In this document: in pieces, positions 12,791 to 25,342 of the stretch
Numbering within the stretch: the first letter of the stretch is position 1
Layout: each line of letters starts with the position of its first letter
NCBI GenBank assembly: GCA_022376925.1
Contig: JAIOJX010000026.1
Coordinates: 257,297,330 to 257,361,329, forward strand
Length of the DNA stretch: 64,000 nt
DNA from: Tragulus kanchil
Lineage: Eukaryota > Chordata > Mammalia > Artiodactyla > Tragulidae
Reading direction: 5' to 3'
Made by a program: the position numbers and the translations under genes
Notes under the pieces: generated by a model
The model's input: only the letters and a program-made list of their open reading frames with translations
Told to the model about the DNA's origin: nothing
Database searches by the model: none

Positions 12791-14580
12791 TGATGAGAGT
12801 TTTTGAAAGGGCATACTTTTCTTTAATTTTCAAATCACAGGGATTAAAATCTTATTAATAATTCTGGACAGAGGGAGTCATATGATCTAATTATTATTTT
12901 GCAGTCTCTAACCATATGACTGCAGATGCACAGATTTGGAGGAGTGAGAGATCGGAGTTAGGCTAGTCACTGAGAAGGCTCTTACAATAATGAACGTCCT
13001 GTGTGGGAAAAAAAGAAGACATAATACAGAGGAAGTGTATCCCAATAAGAGCTTTATAGAGGCTATGAAGCGATTGTACAAATTTTTAAAACTTTTACTA
13101 TCATTCATTTTGGGAGGTTGTGTTAGTAAGCTTGCTAAATTTTGTTAGAAAGATGGGACTGGTGACTTTTTTTTAAATAAAAAATCTAGGTATTAAAGGG
13201 CATAAGTCCTCCAAAGACACATATGATTATTATTGATACCACTTTATTAATAAAAATATCTGCAGTTTTAGAATATCTAAAACTATCTTATTGAGACAGT
13301 ATGAGATCACTGTAATTCTAATACACTGATACCAAATGCTACAAATCAATTAGAACCAGCATTCAAATGTAAACAACAAAATTGACTGACATTAATTCTT
13401 AGGAAAAAACTGAAATACCTTTCTTCCTCAAAACCTATCCAGCTGTCCTCCCACAATGCCTGAAATACCCACTTCCCACCCCATTAAAGATTTGGTCTCT
13501 TAATTAAGGTATTACATTTCTAGGACTGCATTCATCCGTGCAACAAACATTGATTGCTGACCGTGTGTCAGGACTCTGCAGGTTCCTGCAGATACAAAGA
13601 CAAATGAAATGAGATCCCTGTATTCAAGACCTCATGGCTTTATGAGATAGACATGGGAATAAATAATTTTCATACCACATGAAGTAGACTCCTATTTCTA
13701 TGGGAATACAAAGGGTGAATGTACTAACTCTGAGGGAATGAGGGAATTAGGAAAAGAGTCCAGGAAAAGTGACACTTCTGGTGTCTTGAAAAATAAGAAA
13801 AATCCTCAGAATTATGGTAAGCCTAGTGAGCTGGCACCATATGGAAGAAGGGAACCATAAGAAGCCACGAAAGCAGCTTATTAGTTTATTGCTGAAATAA
13901 ATACAGTCAAGTGGCTATCAACTTATTTTCCTGAAACAGTCCTAGCTTTTACTTTCTGCCTGCCTTCTACATTTAAAAAAGTGTCAGTTTATATAATACT
14001 TTTACTTGTATGACAAAATATATTTTAAAAGTTATAGTTAAGGCAGCTATGATTATCACCAATTGTCATCAAGGCCGGTAGGGCAGGTAGATCCAAGGGG
14101 TAAGCTGCAGTTATAATGACAGAATTGGCAAGAAGCCAGTGGCTAGGAAAGCTAAATTAAATGGAATAAGGATGAAGGTACTGAAAATAACTGCTCATCT
14201 GAAACATGAAGAAAGTGTTGGCATATATTTCTAATGATATATGGGGGGAGGAGAAAGGTTTTTAAGTAATAAAAAACAGTGTTTAAGTTTGGAGAAAGTA
14301 TCAAAGGTCTTAAGATATTCCTTACTAGGAAAATGACATAACAGCTAATATTTACTCAGTGTCTACTGTGCCCTAGGTATTGTACAATCACTTGATAAGA
14401 AATAGCTTCAGTAATACTTACAACAACCACATGAGACATGTGGTAATCACTAGGATGTTTCATTGAATATTTTAAGTTCTACAACTTCTGGGCACAGAAG
14501 ATGTTCCTTTATGATCTCCTAGGGTCAAGTAGGGTCATATAACCACGGCCAAGAACTTTTAAGCAAAATTGCAGTTACTC
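12791..14580. other. Unduplicated stretch with L2 and MIR relics
   Basis: No gene. An L2-like relic at about 13525-13690 is suggested by 'caacaaacattgattgctga' and 'gatccctgtattcaagacct'. An antisense MIR tail at about 14343-14460 is suggested by 'gctaatatttactcagtgtc' and 'acttacaacaaccacatgag'. Otherwise nothing recognised. Confidence 0.5.
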
Positions 14581-14710
14581 CCTGGAGAAGGAAATGGAAA
14601 CCCACTCCAGTATTCTTGCCTGGAAAATTCCATGGACAGAGGAGCTTGGAGGGCTACAGTCCATAGGGACTGTTAAGAGTTGGATGCGACTGAACAGCAA
14701 CAGCAGCGAC
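14581..14710 (+). mobile_element. Bov SINE 3' fragment
   Basis: Contains the familiar Bov-tA/BovB tail: 'cccactccagtattcttgcc', 'ccatggacagaggagcttgg' and 'gagttggatgcgactgaaca'. The 5' tRNA-like half is absent. Confidence 0.85.
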
Positions 14711-15084
14711 ACTTGTTACCTCTGGATGCAGTATTGAATCTCATGTATAAGATTCCATAGCTCTCTTTTCCTTCCATCTCAGCAGTCAGAAATCTATATG
14801 GTGTTTAGTCCATCAACCTGTACCATGCAGTGAGGATGAAAGCAACAAGGAACAGAGCTCCCAGCTGAACTAGAGAGATATTAGCATGAGCAAGAGATCT
14901 CTTCAGTGGTTATACTCCCTTGAGACTTAGGGGTTGGTTTGTTATAGCAGCTCATTAGAGCCTCTCTGGATTAGTAGAACATGTTTATATTCATACTACA
15001 GATGAAGTAACCAGCATTCACAGGGTGAAGTAACTTTCCTCAAGTTCAAGACAGTGAGTAGACTAACCATGATGAGCACTCAGC

Positions 15085-15311
15085 TGGGGGCTTTCCAGGT
15101 GGCGCTAGTGGTAAAGAATCTGACTGCCAATGCAGATGTCATAAGAGACGTGAGTTGGATCCCTGGGTCAGTAAGATCCCTTGGAGGAGGAAGTGGCATC
15201 TCACTCCAGTATTCTTGACCAGAGAATCCCATGGACAGAGGAGTTTGGCATGATACACAGTCCATGGGGTCACAAAGAGTCAGATACAATGGACTGAGCA
15301 CACACACACAC
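15085..15311 (+). mobile_element. Bov-tA SINE with target-site duplication
   Basis: Complete Bov-tA with a head ('gtggtaaagaatctgactgc'), box-B like 'ggatccctgggtc', and tail 'ccatggggtcacaaagagtc'. Flanked by 'agcactcagc' at 15075-15084 and 15312-15321. It ends in a short (ac)n run. Confidence 0.9.
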
Positions 15312-15674
15312 AGCACTCAGCAAGTCCAGACAGATGAAGGCCTTCAGACCCTATTACTATGCAATAATGAATCTAAAAGATTTCAGTTTTAATTTTATTT
15401 ATTCTAAATGACTCGTAATTCTGGTCACATCCTTTCTCCCATTGTTTTCACTCTTAAATTGGGTCATTATATCCCCTCCATCCAGCACAGGCAAAGGAAA
15501 AATCTGCAAGAGCAAGCAGAAAAAGAGGAAACAAACTTAAGGGTATTTGCTTTTCTTTACTCAGAAGTGAAACTTAGATCTCTAATGGATAGGCAAAAGG
15601 GGGTACGTACAGACTGTGAACATTATGGAACAGTTAAAACCAATGAGTCAGTGAAATGTCTAAAACAAAGGGAT

Positions 15675-17829
15675 GCATACTGGAAACATACAAGTAGAAA
15701 ATAAAGTTAGGTAGCAGTGTTAACTTATACTGAAATACACGCACATAATATAATACACATTTTACAAGCACACAATATTCTAGAAAGTTACACATCCATG
15801 TGGTTGCTCATTGAGGGAGTGATGACTATGCTTAAGGCATAAAAAAGATAAATTTTAAAAAAGAAACAAATCAACAACCAACCAACTCATCGAGATAGAG
15901 GATTTGCATGTATCCAGGATGATAATACTTTGTGAACTGGTAATATGAATGGCTTAGCTTTGTTTAAACCTCAAGTTTAAAAATAGAAACAAAAGCAACA
16001 TGTTATAAGAGCTGGAATACTAGCTCTCTGACCTCCTCCCCACCCAACAGGAGCCAGTTACTTTTTCAGACAATTATTTTGGAATAATTTCAAGGACATT
16101 TTTAAAATGCAAGATTTCTACAAAGGATAAGGAGCACAGATAACACAGAGCAAAGAGTGGAAAAACTTGGTAAGTGCAAACTACCTCTCCAACTTTTCAA
16201 GCTGGCTGGGACCCTAGTTGTCTACTGAGAGATCAGACTCTCTGAACAGCACAAAAATCTCCACAGAAGTCCTGATTAACTCCATGTACAGAGACATCCA
16301 TTCCTTCTGCCTTATTGCTTCATTTATTTCCATAATTCATCTTTATTTGGATGTTAATTATTTGCAGATTATGTAGGAGCTTTGGAGGAGTCTGGCCAAC
16401 TTAAACATCAGGGAATTGAAGTTACAGTCAGATGCATCTCAATGGCATTGGGAAGTTTTTGCTCTAAGATAATATAAAATTGTAATAGGAGCTGTGACTC
16501 AAGCTGTTTGTCTGACCAGACTTGGAGATTTGGGAGGCTGGTACCTGCTTTTATTTATTCATATGGAGGGTTATGGAATACAGATGCCAATGCTAACTGT
16601 GAGTTAAAGAGAAGGGAGGAAAAGGGCTTAGGCTTAACCTACAGGGGACCTGAGGAATAAAGAGCCCCAGAGTCCAGTGTGGAGGAGAGAGAAGAAAGGG
16701 GAGGAAGAAAGAAGACTGAGAGAGGTCAGGCTTAATGTTAGCAAGTAAGCAAATGATCAGTGAAGTTGGGCATACTGGAAACATACAAGTAGAAAATAAA
16801 GTTAGGTAGCAGTGTTAACTTATACTGAAATACGCACATAATATAATACACATTTTACAAGCACACAATATTCTAGAAAGTTACACATCCATGTGGTTGC
16901 TCATTGAGGAGTGATGACTATGCTTAAGGCATAAAAAAGATAAATTTTAAAAAAGAAACAAATCAACAACCAACCAACTCATCGAGATAGAGGATTTGCA
17001 TGTATCCAGGATGATAATACTTTGTGAACTGGTAATATGAATGGCTTAGCTTTGTTTAAACCTCAAGTTTAAAAATAGAAACAAAAGCAACATGTTATAA
17101 GAGCTGGAATACTAGCTCTCTGACCTCCTCCCCACCCAACAGGAGCCAGTTACTTTTTCAGACAATTATTTTGGAATAATTTCAAGGACATTTTTAAAAT
17201 GCAAGATTTCTACAAAGGATAAGGAGCACAGATAACACAGAGCAAAGAGTGGAAAAACTTGGTAAGTGCAAACTACCTCTCCAACTTTTCAAGCTGGCTG
17301 GGACCCTAGTTGTCTACTGAGAGATCAGACTCTCTGAACAGCACAAAAATCTCCACAGAAGTCCTGATTAACTCCATGTACAGAGACATCCATTCCTTCT
17401 GCCTTATTGCTTCATTTATTTCCATAATTCATCTTTATTTGGATGTTAATTATTTGCAGATTATGTAGGAGCTTTGGAGGAGTCTGGCCAACTTAAACAT
17501 CAGGGAATTGAAGTTACAGTCAGATGCATCTCAATGGCATTGGGAAGTTTTTGCTCTAAGATAATATAAAATTGTAATAGGAGCTGTGACTCAAGCTGTT
17601 TGTCTGACCAGACTTGGAGATTTGGGAGGCTGGTACCTGCTTTTATTTATTCATATGGAGGGTTATGGAATACAGATGCCAATGCTAACTGTGAGTTAAA
17701 GAGAAGAGAGGATAAGAGCTTAGGCTTAACCTACAGGGGACCTGAGGAATAAAGAGCCCCAGAGTCCAGTGTGGAGGAGAGAGAAGAAAGGGGAGGAAGA
17801 AAAAAGACTGAGAGAGATCAGGCTTAATG
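15675..17829. repeat. Direct duplication 5 (period 1092-1095 bp)
   Basis: Left copy 15675-16737, right copy 16770-17829, 32-bp junction (16738-16769). The copies differ by a 2-bp and a 1-bp length change in the first 250 bp and by a cluster of A/G substitutions in the last about 130 bp of the left copy (around 16612-16725). The right copy matches a third copy in duplication 6 at those sites, again marking the left end as the divergent one. Confidence 0.95.
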
Positions 17830-19652
17830 AACCTTTTCCTGAAGTCAATGAAAATGGGGAAGTGGCGCCTCAGAGAGTAAGACCATCCCCAAACAAAGCA
17901 GGGATAAAGTGGATCGGCCACAGTGTCACCAAATTTGTCAAGAGTTCAAAAACCAGAAAATCAGAATCTGCGGTGAGAAAAACCCTCATGTGGAGCCATA
18001 CACTATCGTTATCATCAAGGTGAGGCTATGACAGGAAAGACGCAGCACACGCACATAAACAAATGCACGTGTACCCACACATACACTTTTATCTGATGCT
18101 TACTCGCAGAAATTTGAGCATGGACTTTATTACATTGAGGGCTGATAGTTTGAACTTACATAAAAAGAAAATGTGGCTAGATATTTTCTTTTTATTTCTA
18201 TGACTGGAAAAGCTGAAAATGATAAAAAGGCTTTATCCTATTACGAAGGAGTTAACAGTAAAACCAGAGGCCCATTGATAGCCTTCTTTCCTGGAAAGTG
18301 CCTAAGAGTCAAGTTACAGAAAATGTCAGGCTGGGGAGTTACCTCAAGAGAGCAGAAAATGAAGGGAACCTGTACAGTACACGTGAAAAATCTCAATATT
18401 TACTGTAAGTGTGAAGTAAGTATATGCATTCACCAAGAGCAGCTCAAACCACCTCACTTCCTGTGCAGTTTTGATTATTGGGAATTGCCAGCATACCACA
18501 AGCAATTTTAATTAGAGGAAACGTATCTCCTTGTCATATTTGATTTGTAAGCAAATGCTGTTTGGCTTTTCACAAAAATGACAGGGAATTGAAGTTACAG
18601 TCAGATGCATCTCAATGGCATTGGGAAGTTTTTGCTCTAAGATAATATAAAATTGTAATAGGAGCTGTGACTCAAGCTGTTTGTCTGACCAGACTTGGAG
18701 ATTTGGGAGGCTGGTACCTGCTTTTATTTATTCATATGGAGGGTTATGGAATACAGATGCCAATGCTAACTGTGAGTTAAAGAGAAGAGAGGATAAGAGC
18801 TTAGGCTTAACCTACAGGGGACCTGAGGAATAAAGAGCCCCAGAGTCCAGTGTGGAGGAGAGAGAAGAAAGGGGAGGAAGAAAAAAGACTGAGAGAGATC
18901 AGGCTTAATGAACCTTTTCCTGAAGTCAATGAAAATGGGGAAGTGGCGCCTCAGAGAGTAAGACCATCCCCAAACAAAGCAGGGATAAAGTGGATCGGCC
19001 ACAGTGTCACCAAATTTGTCAAGAGTTCAAAAACCAGAAAATCAGAATCTGCGGTGAGAAAAACCCTCATGTGGAGCCATACACTATCGTTATCATCAAG
19101 GTGAGGCTATGACAGGAAAGACGCAGCACACGCACATAAACAAATGCACGTGTACCCACACATACACTTTTATCTGATGCTTACTCGCAGAAATTTGAGC
19201 ATGGACTTTATTACATTGAGGGCTGATAGTTTGAACTTACATAAAAAGAAAATGTGGCTAGATATTTTCTTTTTATTTCTATGACTGGAAAAGCTGAAAA
19301 TGATAAAAAGGCTTTATCCTATTACGAAGGAGTTAACAGTAAAACCAGAGGCCCATTGATAGCCTTCTTTCCTGGAAAGTGCCTAAGAGTCAAGTTACAG
19401 AAAATGTCAGGCTGGGGAGTTACCTCAAGAGAGCAGAAAATGAAGGGAACCTGTACAGTACACGTGAAAAATCTCAATATTTACTGTAAGTGTGAAGTAA
19501 GTATATGCATTCACCAAGAGCAGCTCAAACCACCTCACTTCCTGTGCAGTTTTGATTATTGGGAATTGCCAGCATACCACAAGCAATTTTAATTAGAGGA
19601 AACGTATCTCCTTGTCATATTTGATTTGTAAGCAAATGCTGTTTGGCTTTTC
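17501..19652. repeat. Direct duplication 6 (period 1081 bp), overlapping duplication 5
   Basis: Left copy 17501-18571, right copy 18582-19652, 10-bp junction. The first about 320 bp of the unit are also in the left copy of duplication 5, so 16409-16730, 17501-17822 and 18582-18903 are three copies of one sequence. Frames of 84, 112 and 78 codons occur in pairs here; none shows a known domain, start context or conserved signature. Confidence 0.95.
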
Positions 19653-19961
19653 TATGAATATAGCATTATGACTGAATAAATTATCTTCCAGCTACATTTG
19701 CATTGTAAAAAAAAAATGACCATTTGACTCTCCACATTCTTACTCTACAAAACATGACTCATTGTGGAAATAAAATGTCTTTTACTTCTTTTTTCCTACT
19801 GTCTCCTTTTCTTAAACTGTTTCTCTAAGTCATTACATCTGACTAAACACTGTGTTGGCCAAAAATGGCACATATTTTTAAAATCTAAACTAGAATTAAA
19901 CTGTTTCCTTTTAGAAATATTCTAGCATCAAAGAGGCATACACTTTAAAAAATCACACACA
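19653..19961. other. Unduplicated stretch, nothing recognised
   Basis: AT-rich single-copy sequence with no open frame of note and no recognised repeat up to the SINE starting at 19962. Confidence 0.5.
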
Positions 19962-19962
19962 G

Positions 19963-20246
19963 GGCTTCCCTGGTGGTCCAGTGGGTGAGGACACCGCCTT
20001 TGCAGTGCAAGGGGTGCCAGTTTGATCCCTGGCCTGGGAAGATTCCACATGCTGCGGAGCAGCTGGACCAATGTGTCCAACTACAGAGCCAGAGCTCTGG
20101 AGTGCATGCGCCCAGAACCAGTGTTCTGCAGCAACAGAGGCCACTGCGACGGGAGGCCCACACGGGCCAAGGAACAAAGATGGATGAAAATAAATAAATG
20201 AAGGACCAATAGAAGCAGCCAAAAAGAAAAAAGAAAAGAAAGAGAG
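19963..20246 (+). mobile_element. CHR-type SINE (first of two adjacent)
   Basis: Same family as 4894: 'gcttccctggtggtccagtg', 'tttgatccctggcctgggaa', 'acaaagatggatgaaaataa', 'gaccaatagaagcagcc', then an A-rich tail. Flanked by the 15-bp repeat 'aaaaatcacacacag' at 19948-19962 and 20247-20261. It lacks the C-rich extension seen at 4894. Minus-strand frames of 144 and 185 codons here are SINE translations. Confidence 0.85.
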
Positions 20247-20261
20247 AAAAATCACACACAG

Positions 20262-20520
20262 GGGCTTCTCTGGTGGTCCAGCAGGTAAAGAGTACACTTT
20301 GCAGTGCAGGGGGCACCGGTTCGATCCCTGGCCCGGGAAGATCCCACATGTCGTGGAGTGGCTGGACCTGTGCGCCCAATCATGGGCCAGTGCTCTGGAG
20401 CCCATGTGCCTAGATCTGGCGCTCTGCAATGAGAGAGGCTGCTGTAATAGGAGGCCTATACAGGCCAAAGAATAAAGATGGATAAAAACAAATAAATAAA
20501 TAAAAAGCAATAAAAGAGTC
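20262..20520 (+). mobile_element. CHR-type SINE (second of two adjacent)
   Basis: Begins immediately after the right target-site repeat of the first element and has the same head, body and 'aagatggataaaaacaaat' end. It has diverged from its neighbour, so it is a separate insertion, not a tandem copy. Its own right target-site repeat is not clear because (AC)n sequence follows. Confidence 0.8.
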
Positions 20521-20527
20521 CAAAATT

Positions 20528-20530
<3 letters not shown>

Positions 20531-20569
<39 letters not shown>
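20531..20569 (+). repeat. (AC)n microsatellite
   Basis: About 19 dinucleotide units, directly downstream of the second SINE. Confidence 0.95.
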
Positions 20570-20571
<2 letters not shown>

Positions 20572-21904
20572 GTTTCATCAATAATGACACATGTGAATCT
20601 GTTGGGAGACAGGACAGAAGTAGTAAGCCCTGTCACATAGAGGCCATGAGAGATTTCAAAGATGGCCATATCTGAGCTGGATTGTCCTTGTGTTATGTGC
20701 TGTCTCAAGTCACAATAATCCTGGAAGAGTTGTATGCTTAAATATAGCCTTGTTAGAAGACAGCTAGCATAGTAATAAGGAAGGGCCGGAATTCCAATCC
20801 TCACCCTTCTTATTTAGCGAATCAGCTGAAGGAAGTCAGTCCCTTGAGAATTGCTATCTCAACTATGAAATGATTTCTAGTAATGGTCATTTTTAGAGAT
20901 AATGTTCAATGGTTTTAGTTCACCTTTGTATTTCTATGTATGTATATGCTAATTTTGAAAGTTTAAACTTAATTATTAAGATTTTTCAAAAAACCAGGGA
21001 AAGGTAATATGTCGCCTGTGGCTCTAGAGAATGGGAGTTTGTGACCGTGTCAGTGCACTGGGCCACACCCCTTCGACTTTAATATTCAGTTGAAACCACT
21101 TTTATGCTGATACCATTCCTCCTCCTCACCCCATAACAACATTTTCCTAGTAAGAGAGGAGCCTGTCATGGATTTCAGTAGGATAGAGGATAGAAGAGAG
21201 GGGAGATTTCCCATCACAAACAGTGATAGTCAGAAAAATGCTGGGTGAATTCTTCAGCCAGTGCTTTCACCCACATGAAAATCCTTAAGTGTATGGAGGC
21301 CAGGAAAGATAGTGGTATCCATGTAAGTCTGTGTATCCATCACCAGAGCCTTTATACTCTGGAGGCTAAACGAATCCCTAGGGAAATAGACATCTTTTTT
21401 GTAGCTACTATTGTTTAAACAGTATATTTAAATAATATTTGAAATAATTGAATTAGAAAATCAAACAGGGGATTGATAAACTGGCTTTGAGAATTTACTG
21501 GTAAAAATTATGATGATAATAGCTGCCATTAATTCAATACCTTCTATACGCAGGGTCAAGATTCTTCAGAAATGTTATTTTAGAAATATTTAGTAATATT
21601 TAGAGATATTATTTCTAATTGTTATTAAAACCCAATAAAATAGAAAATTTACCCGTTTTATAGAAGGCAAGCCTGAAGCTCAGAGAAATTCAATAACTTG
21701 TCCAAGTTTATAGGGCTGATAGAAATTAAATGTGGATTTCATTCTACTTTTTCTGACTCTGGAGTCCATCCATGGTTTTTCCATTATTCCACATGGCCTT
21801 CTTCCCACAAAATTACAACTATATTTTATGAATAGCACCTTTGTGGCAGAACCTTAATAATCTAATGTTAATGTGATAGATCATCACTTTAACATTTTTT
21901 TACT
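20570..21904. other. Unduplicated stretch with a MIR relic
   Basis: No gene. An antisense MIR relic at about 21510-21790 is suggested by 'gataatagctgccattaatt', 'gaagctcagagaaattcaat' and 'tctgactctggagtccatcc'. A 92-codon minus frame at 20526-20804 runs into the (AC)n tract and is not a gene. Confidence 0.55.
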
Positions 21905-24092
21905 AGTAAAGTTCATTTATTTCTTCACTTATTCAACTAACAGTGACTACCTGCTCTGTGCAATGTGCTACTATAGCCATAGTGGGAATACCAAATAGGA
22001 AGTGAGCAGAGCCTAGAGTACTGTAATAAAAACTAAACATTATTACACGAGTTATAAAGAATAGGTAGGTGGCTACATGAAACTTCATAAAAATGAGTAA
22101 ACAAAAATCAAAATAGGAATTCATGGCAAAATGCTTCAATATAGAAGGTAAACAGCAGTGTTCTCAGGATAAGTAAATACTAACATGGACTGACTTAAAT
22201 AAAACAAATTACTCACCTTCAATTAAATATTAAATGATATGTGGGATAAGAAAAGAGCACTTTGAGAAGCAAATGTTAAGAAGAGGCTACCAATAACACA
22301 ATAGACAAATTAAAACCACAACAGTTGCAATAATTAAATGGCTAGTCTATAGCTAGGTGTAATACCAGCTTTTCTCTTTCATCAAACATATTTTCATAAT
22401 TATTGCTAATTACTTTCCATGAAAGCTGATGAAAGAGAAATAACTAAAAATCATATTTTTCTAGGATTTTCTATTTGTGTTGATTGAGATATCAACACCT
22501 CTCCTTCATTAGAGTGTTCTAATAGTATGTAGAAGTGTTTTATTTTTTATGCATAAAACATAAATATAGAATCTAAATATTCCATTTGAGATATATGAAA
22601 CAAACATTTTCTAACAAGAGCTAAGTGCTCTTGTGTCACTGGGTAGAGAGGAGAAATTTCTATAACCAATCACTTTTCTTGACTATCCTGTGCTTTTTCT
22701 GTGTGAATGACATTTCTGTAAGTATTAGTTATTATGAATTATAGCAAGCAAAATGATTATTTGCAAAAGGGGTGAATGTGTATTTGGGATGTGGTTTAAA
22801 GGCACAGATACTTCTCTTACTACATGCAGGTATGGAGAAAAAGAATACTTCGAAATTTGGAAGATGAAATATTACCAAAACCTAGAAATTGATTTTAGAA
22901 AGTTGTCAGAATCCAGGGATGTGGGTAGAAAAAGGCCCACCCTGCATTTTAGGTTATAATGTTCTCACATTTACAAGCATCTGACTTAGCAGATTTACCT
23001 AAAAGTAAAGTTCATTTATTTCTTCACTTATTCAACTAACAGTGACTACCTGCTCTGTGCAATGTGCTACTATAGCCATAGTGGGAATACCAAATAGGAA
23101 GTGAGCAGAGCCTAGAGTACTGTAATAAAAACTAAACATTATTACACGAGTTATAAAGAATAGGTAGGTGGCTACATGAAACTTCATAAAAATGAGTAAA
23201 CAAAAATCAAAATAGGAATTCATGGCAAAATGCTTCAATATAGAAGGTAAACAGCAGTGTTCTCAGGATAAGTAAATACTAACATGGACTGACTTAAATA
23301 AAACAAATTACTCACCTTCAATTAAATATTAAATGATATGTGGGATAAGAAAAGAGCACTTTGAGAAGCAAATGTTAAGAAGAGGCTACCAATAACACAA
23401 TAGACAAATTAAAACCACAACAGTTGCAATAATTAAATGGCTAGTCTATAGCTAGGTGTAATACCAGCTTTTCTCTTTCATCAAACATATTTTCATAATT
23501 ATTGCTAATTACTTTCCATGAAAGCTGATGAAAGAGAAATAACTAAAAATCATATTTTTCTAGGATTTTCTATTTGTGTTGATTGAGATATCAACACCTC
23601 TCCTTCATTAGAGTGTTCTAATAGTATGTAGAAGTGTTTTATTTTTTATGCATAAAACATAAATATAGAATCTAAATATTCCATTTGAGATATATGAAAC
23701 AAACATTTTCTAACAAGAGCTAAGTGCTCTTGTGTCACTGGGTAGAGAGGAGAAATTTCTATAACCAATCACTTTTCTTGACTATCCTGTGCTTTTTCTG
23801 TGTGAATGACATTTCTGTAAGTATTAGTTATTATGAATTATAGCAAGCAAAATGATTATTTGCAAAAGGGGTGAATGTGTATTTGGGATGTGGTTTAAAG
23901 GCACAGATACTTCTCTTACTACATGCAGGTATGGAGAAAAAGAATACTTCGAAATTTGGAAGATGAAATATTACCAAAACCTAGAAATTGATTTTAGAAA
24001 GTTGTCAGAATCCAGGGATGTGGGTAGAAAAAGGCCCACCCTGCATTTTAGGTTATAATGTTCTCACATTTACAAGCATCTGACTTAGCAGA
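21905..24092. repeat. Direct duplication 7 (period 1099 bp)
   Basis: Left copy 21905-22993, right copy 23004-24092, 10-bp junction, no difference noticed between copies. Within the unit, 22376-22386 and 22430-22440 form an inverted pair ('cttttctctttcatca' against 'tgatgaaagag') able to pair as a hairpin of moderate arm length; it recurs in the right copy. Paired 68-codon frames are not gene-like. Confidence 0.95.
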
Positions 24093-24842
24093 CTTTTTTA
24101 AGTGGTGCTTTAAAGTGTTGGTGTGGAACATAAGTAGATAATGCAAATATGTTACTGACCCCTACCAACAGTGGCAATTATGCAAATTTTAAAGCCTTCA
24201 TCTTTTATAATTAGGTGTAGTGGGCTTATATAGTTAAGTTCTCCACTGGCTAGTTCAAATTCCCTAATCTGCTGAGCAGCTTTCCTCCTAAAAATAATGT
24301 ATTTCAAACAGACAAAAATATGCATTCTGAAAAGGAATGACAGAAATGTTTATGATGAAAAGGAAATACATGACAACCTGAATAATTGTTAGTGACAAAC
24401 TCCTTGTTTGTCATTTAAGAAATGTACCTTTTAAAGAGCTAATATTCTTTGAAAATAATTAAGCATATTGTTGAATTGGTCATATGAGTAATGATTTTTT
24501 AATTAACATATCCTAACTCACGAGAAATAAAAATTTTTTGACATAAGTGCTAGAGGGAAGAATGTTGCCTATAGTAAAATTTACATAGAATCAAAAATCA
24601 TCCTTACTACACAGATAATATGCCTTAGTCATTTCCTAATGGGCATCATAAGAATGTCATTATCCATATTATGAAGATATAGAGTGTTTAACACCATTAC
24701 TGATACAGCCCACAACTATGGAAATACACAATTTTCAGCAGAATTACAGTTATATGTACATGTATATATACTTTATACATACACTTAAAATTTATATTTT
24801 AAAGCCTACATTTAATTAACATTGTAATATATATTATGTATG
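24093..24842. other. Unduplicated AT-rich stretch, nothing recognised
   Basis: Single-copy AT-rich sequence without open frames of note, ending in a run of 'atata'-type words near 24750-24840. Confidence 0.5.
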
Positions 24843-25055
24843 TGTACTTTCTGCTCAGTTGTGTTTGACTCTCTGTGATCCCATGGACTGTAGCCTGCCT
24901 GGCTCCTCTGTCCATGAGATTTCCCAGCAAGAATACTAAAGTGGGTAGCCATTCCCTTCTCCAGAGGATCTTCCCAACTCAGGAACTGAAGACGATCTCC
25001 TGCGTTACAGGCGGATTCTTTACTGTCTGAGCCACCAGAGAAACCAATAATATAC
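24843..25055 (-). mobile_element. Bov-tA SINE, antisense
   Basis: Complete reverse-strand Bov-tA: 'gtgatcccatggactgtagc', 'ctcctctgtccatgagattt', 'gatcttcccaactcaggaac', 'tgagccaccagag'. A 90-codon minus frame is its translation. A mixed (ac)n/(tg)n tract follows at about 25070-25128. Confidence 0.9.
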
Positions 25056-25342
25056 ACAAAGGTGGCTGGTAAGCACACACACAATAGTGTGCACGCATGT
25101 GTGTATATGTGTGTGTGTGTGTTTGTGTATACATGACACTAACACTTTTGTTTCTCTATAAAAATATAATAGAATCATGTTTATATGTCTAAGTTTTTCA
25201 TTAAACTTAACTGAATTAAGTTTAAAACTGAAGATTGTACATTGTTTTCAGGGATAAGCCTAGTATCTTGGTAGATTATACTCTAAATAAATTATGTATG
25301 CTATCTTTATTTTCTAATTTAATACTAGGCTATGCTTAAGGA

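Noticed and set aside
17852..18019. Exon-like frame of about 56 codons ending at 'atcatcaag|gtgagg', a good splice-donor match
   Set aside because: There is no convincing acceptor, no recognised protein family and no neighbouring exon; one donor-like word is expected by chance. It recurs at 18933-19100 only because of duplication 6.
18173..18511. 112-codon plus-strand frame, repeated at 19254
   Set aside because: No domain, no conserved motif and no promoter or splice context. The repeat is a copy of the DNA, not an independent gene family.
19953..20510. Minus-strand 185-codon and 144-codon open frames
   Set aside because: They lie over two CHR-type SINEs; equivalent frames appear over the other SINE copies at 4877, 52468 and 54099. 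They are translations of repeat consensus, not genes.
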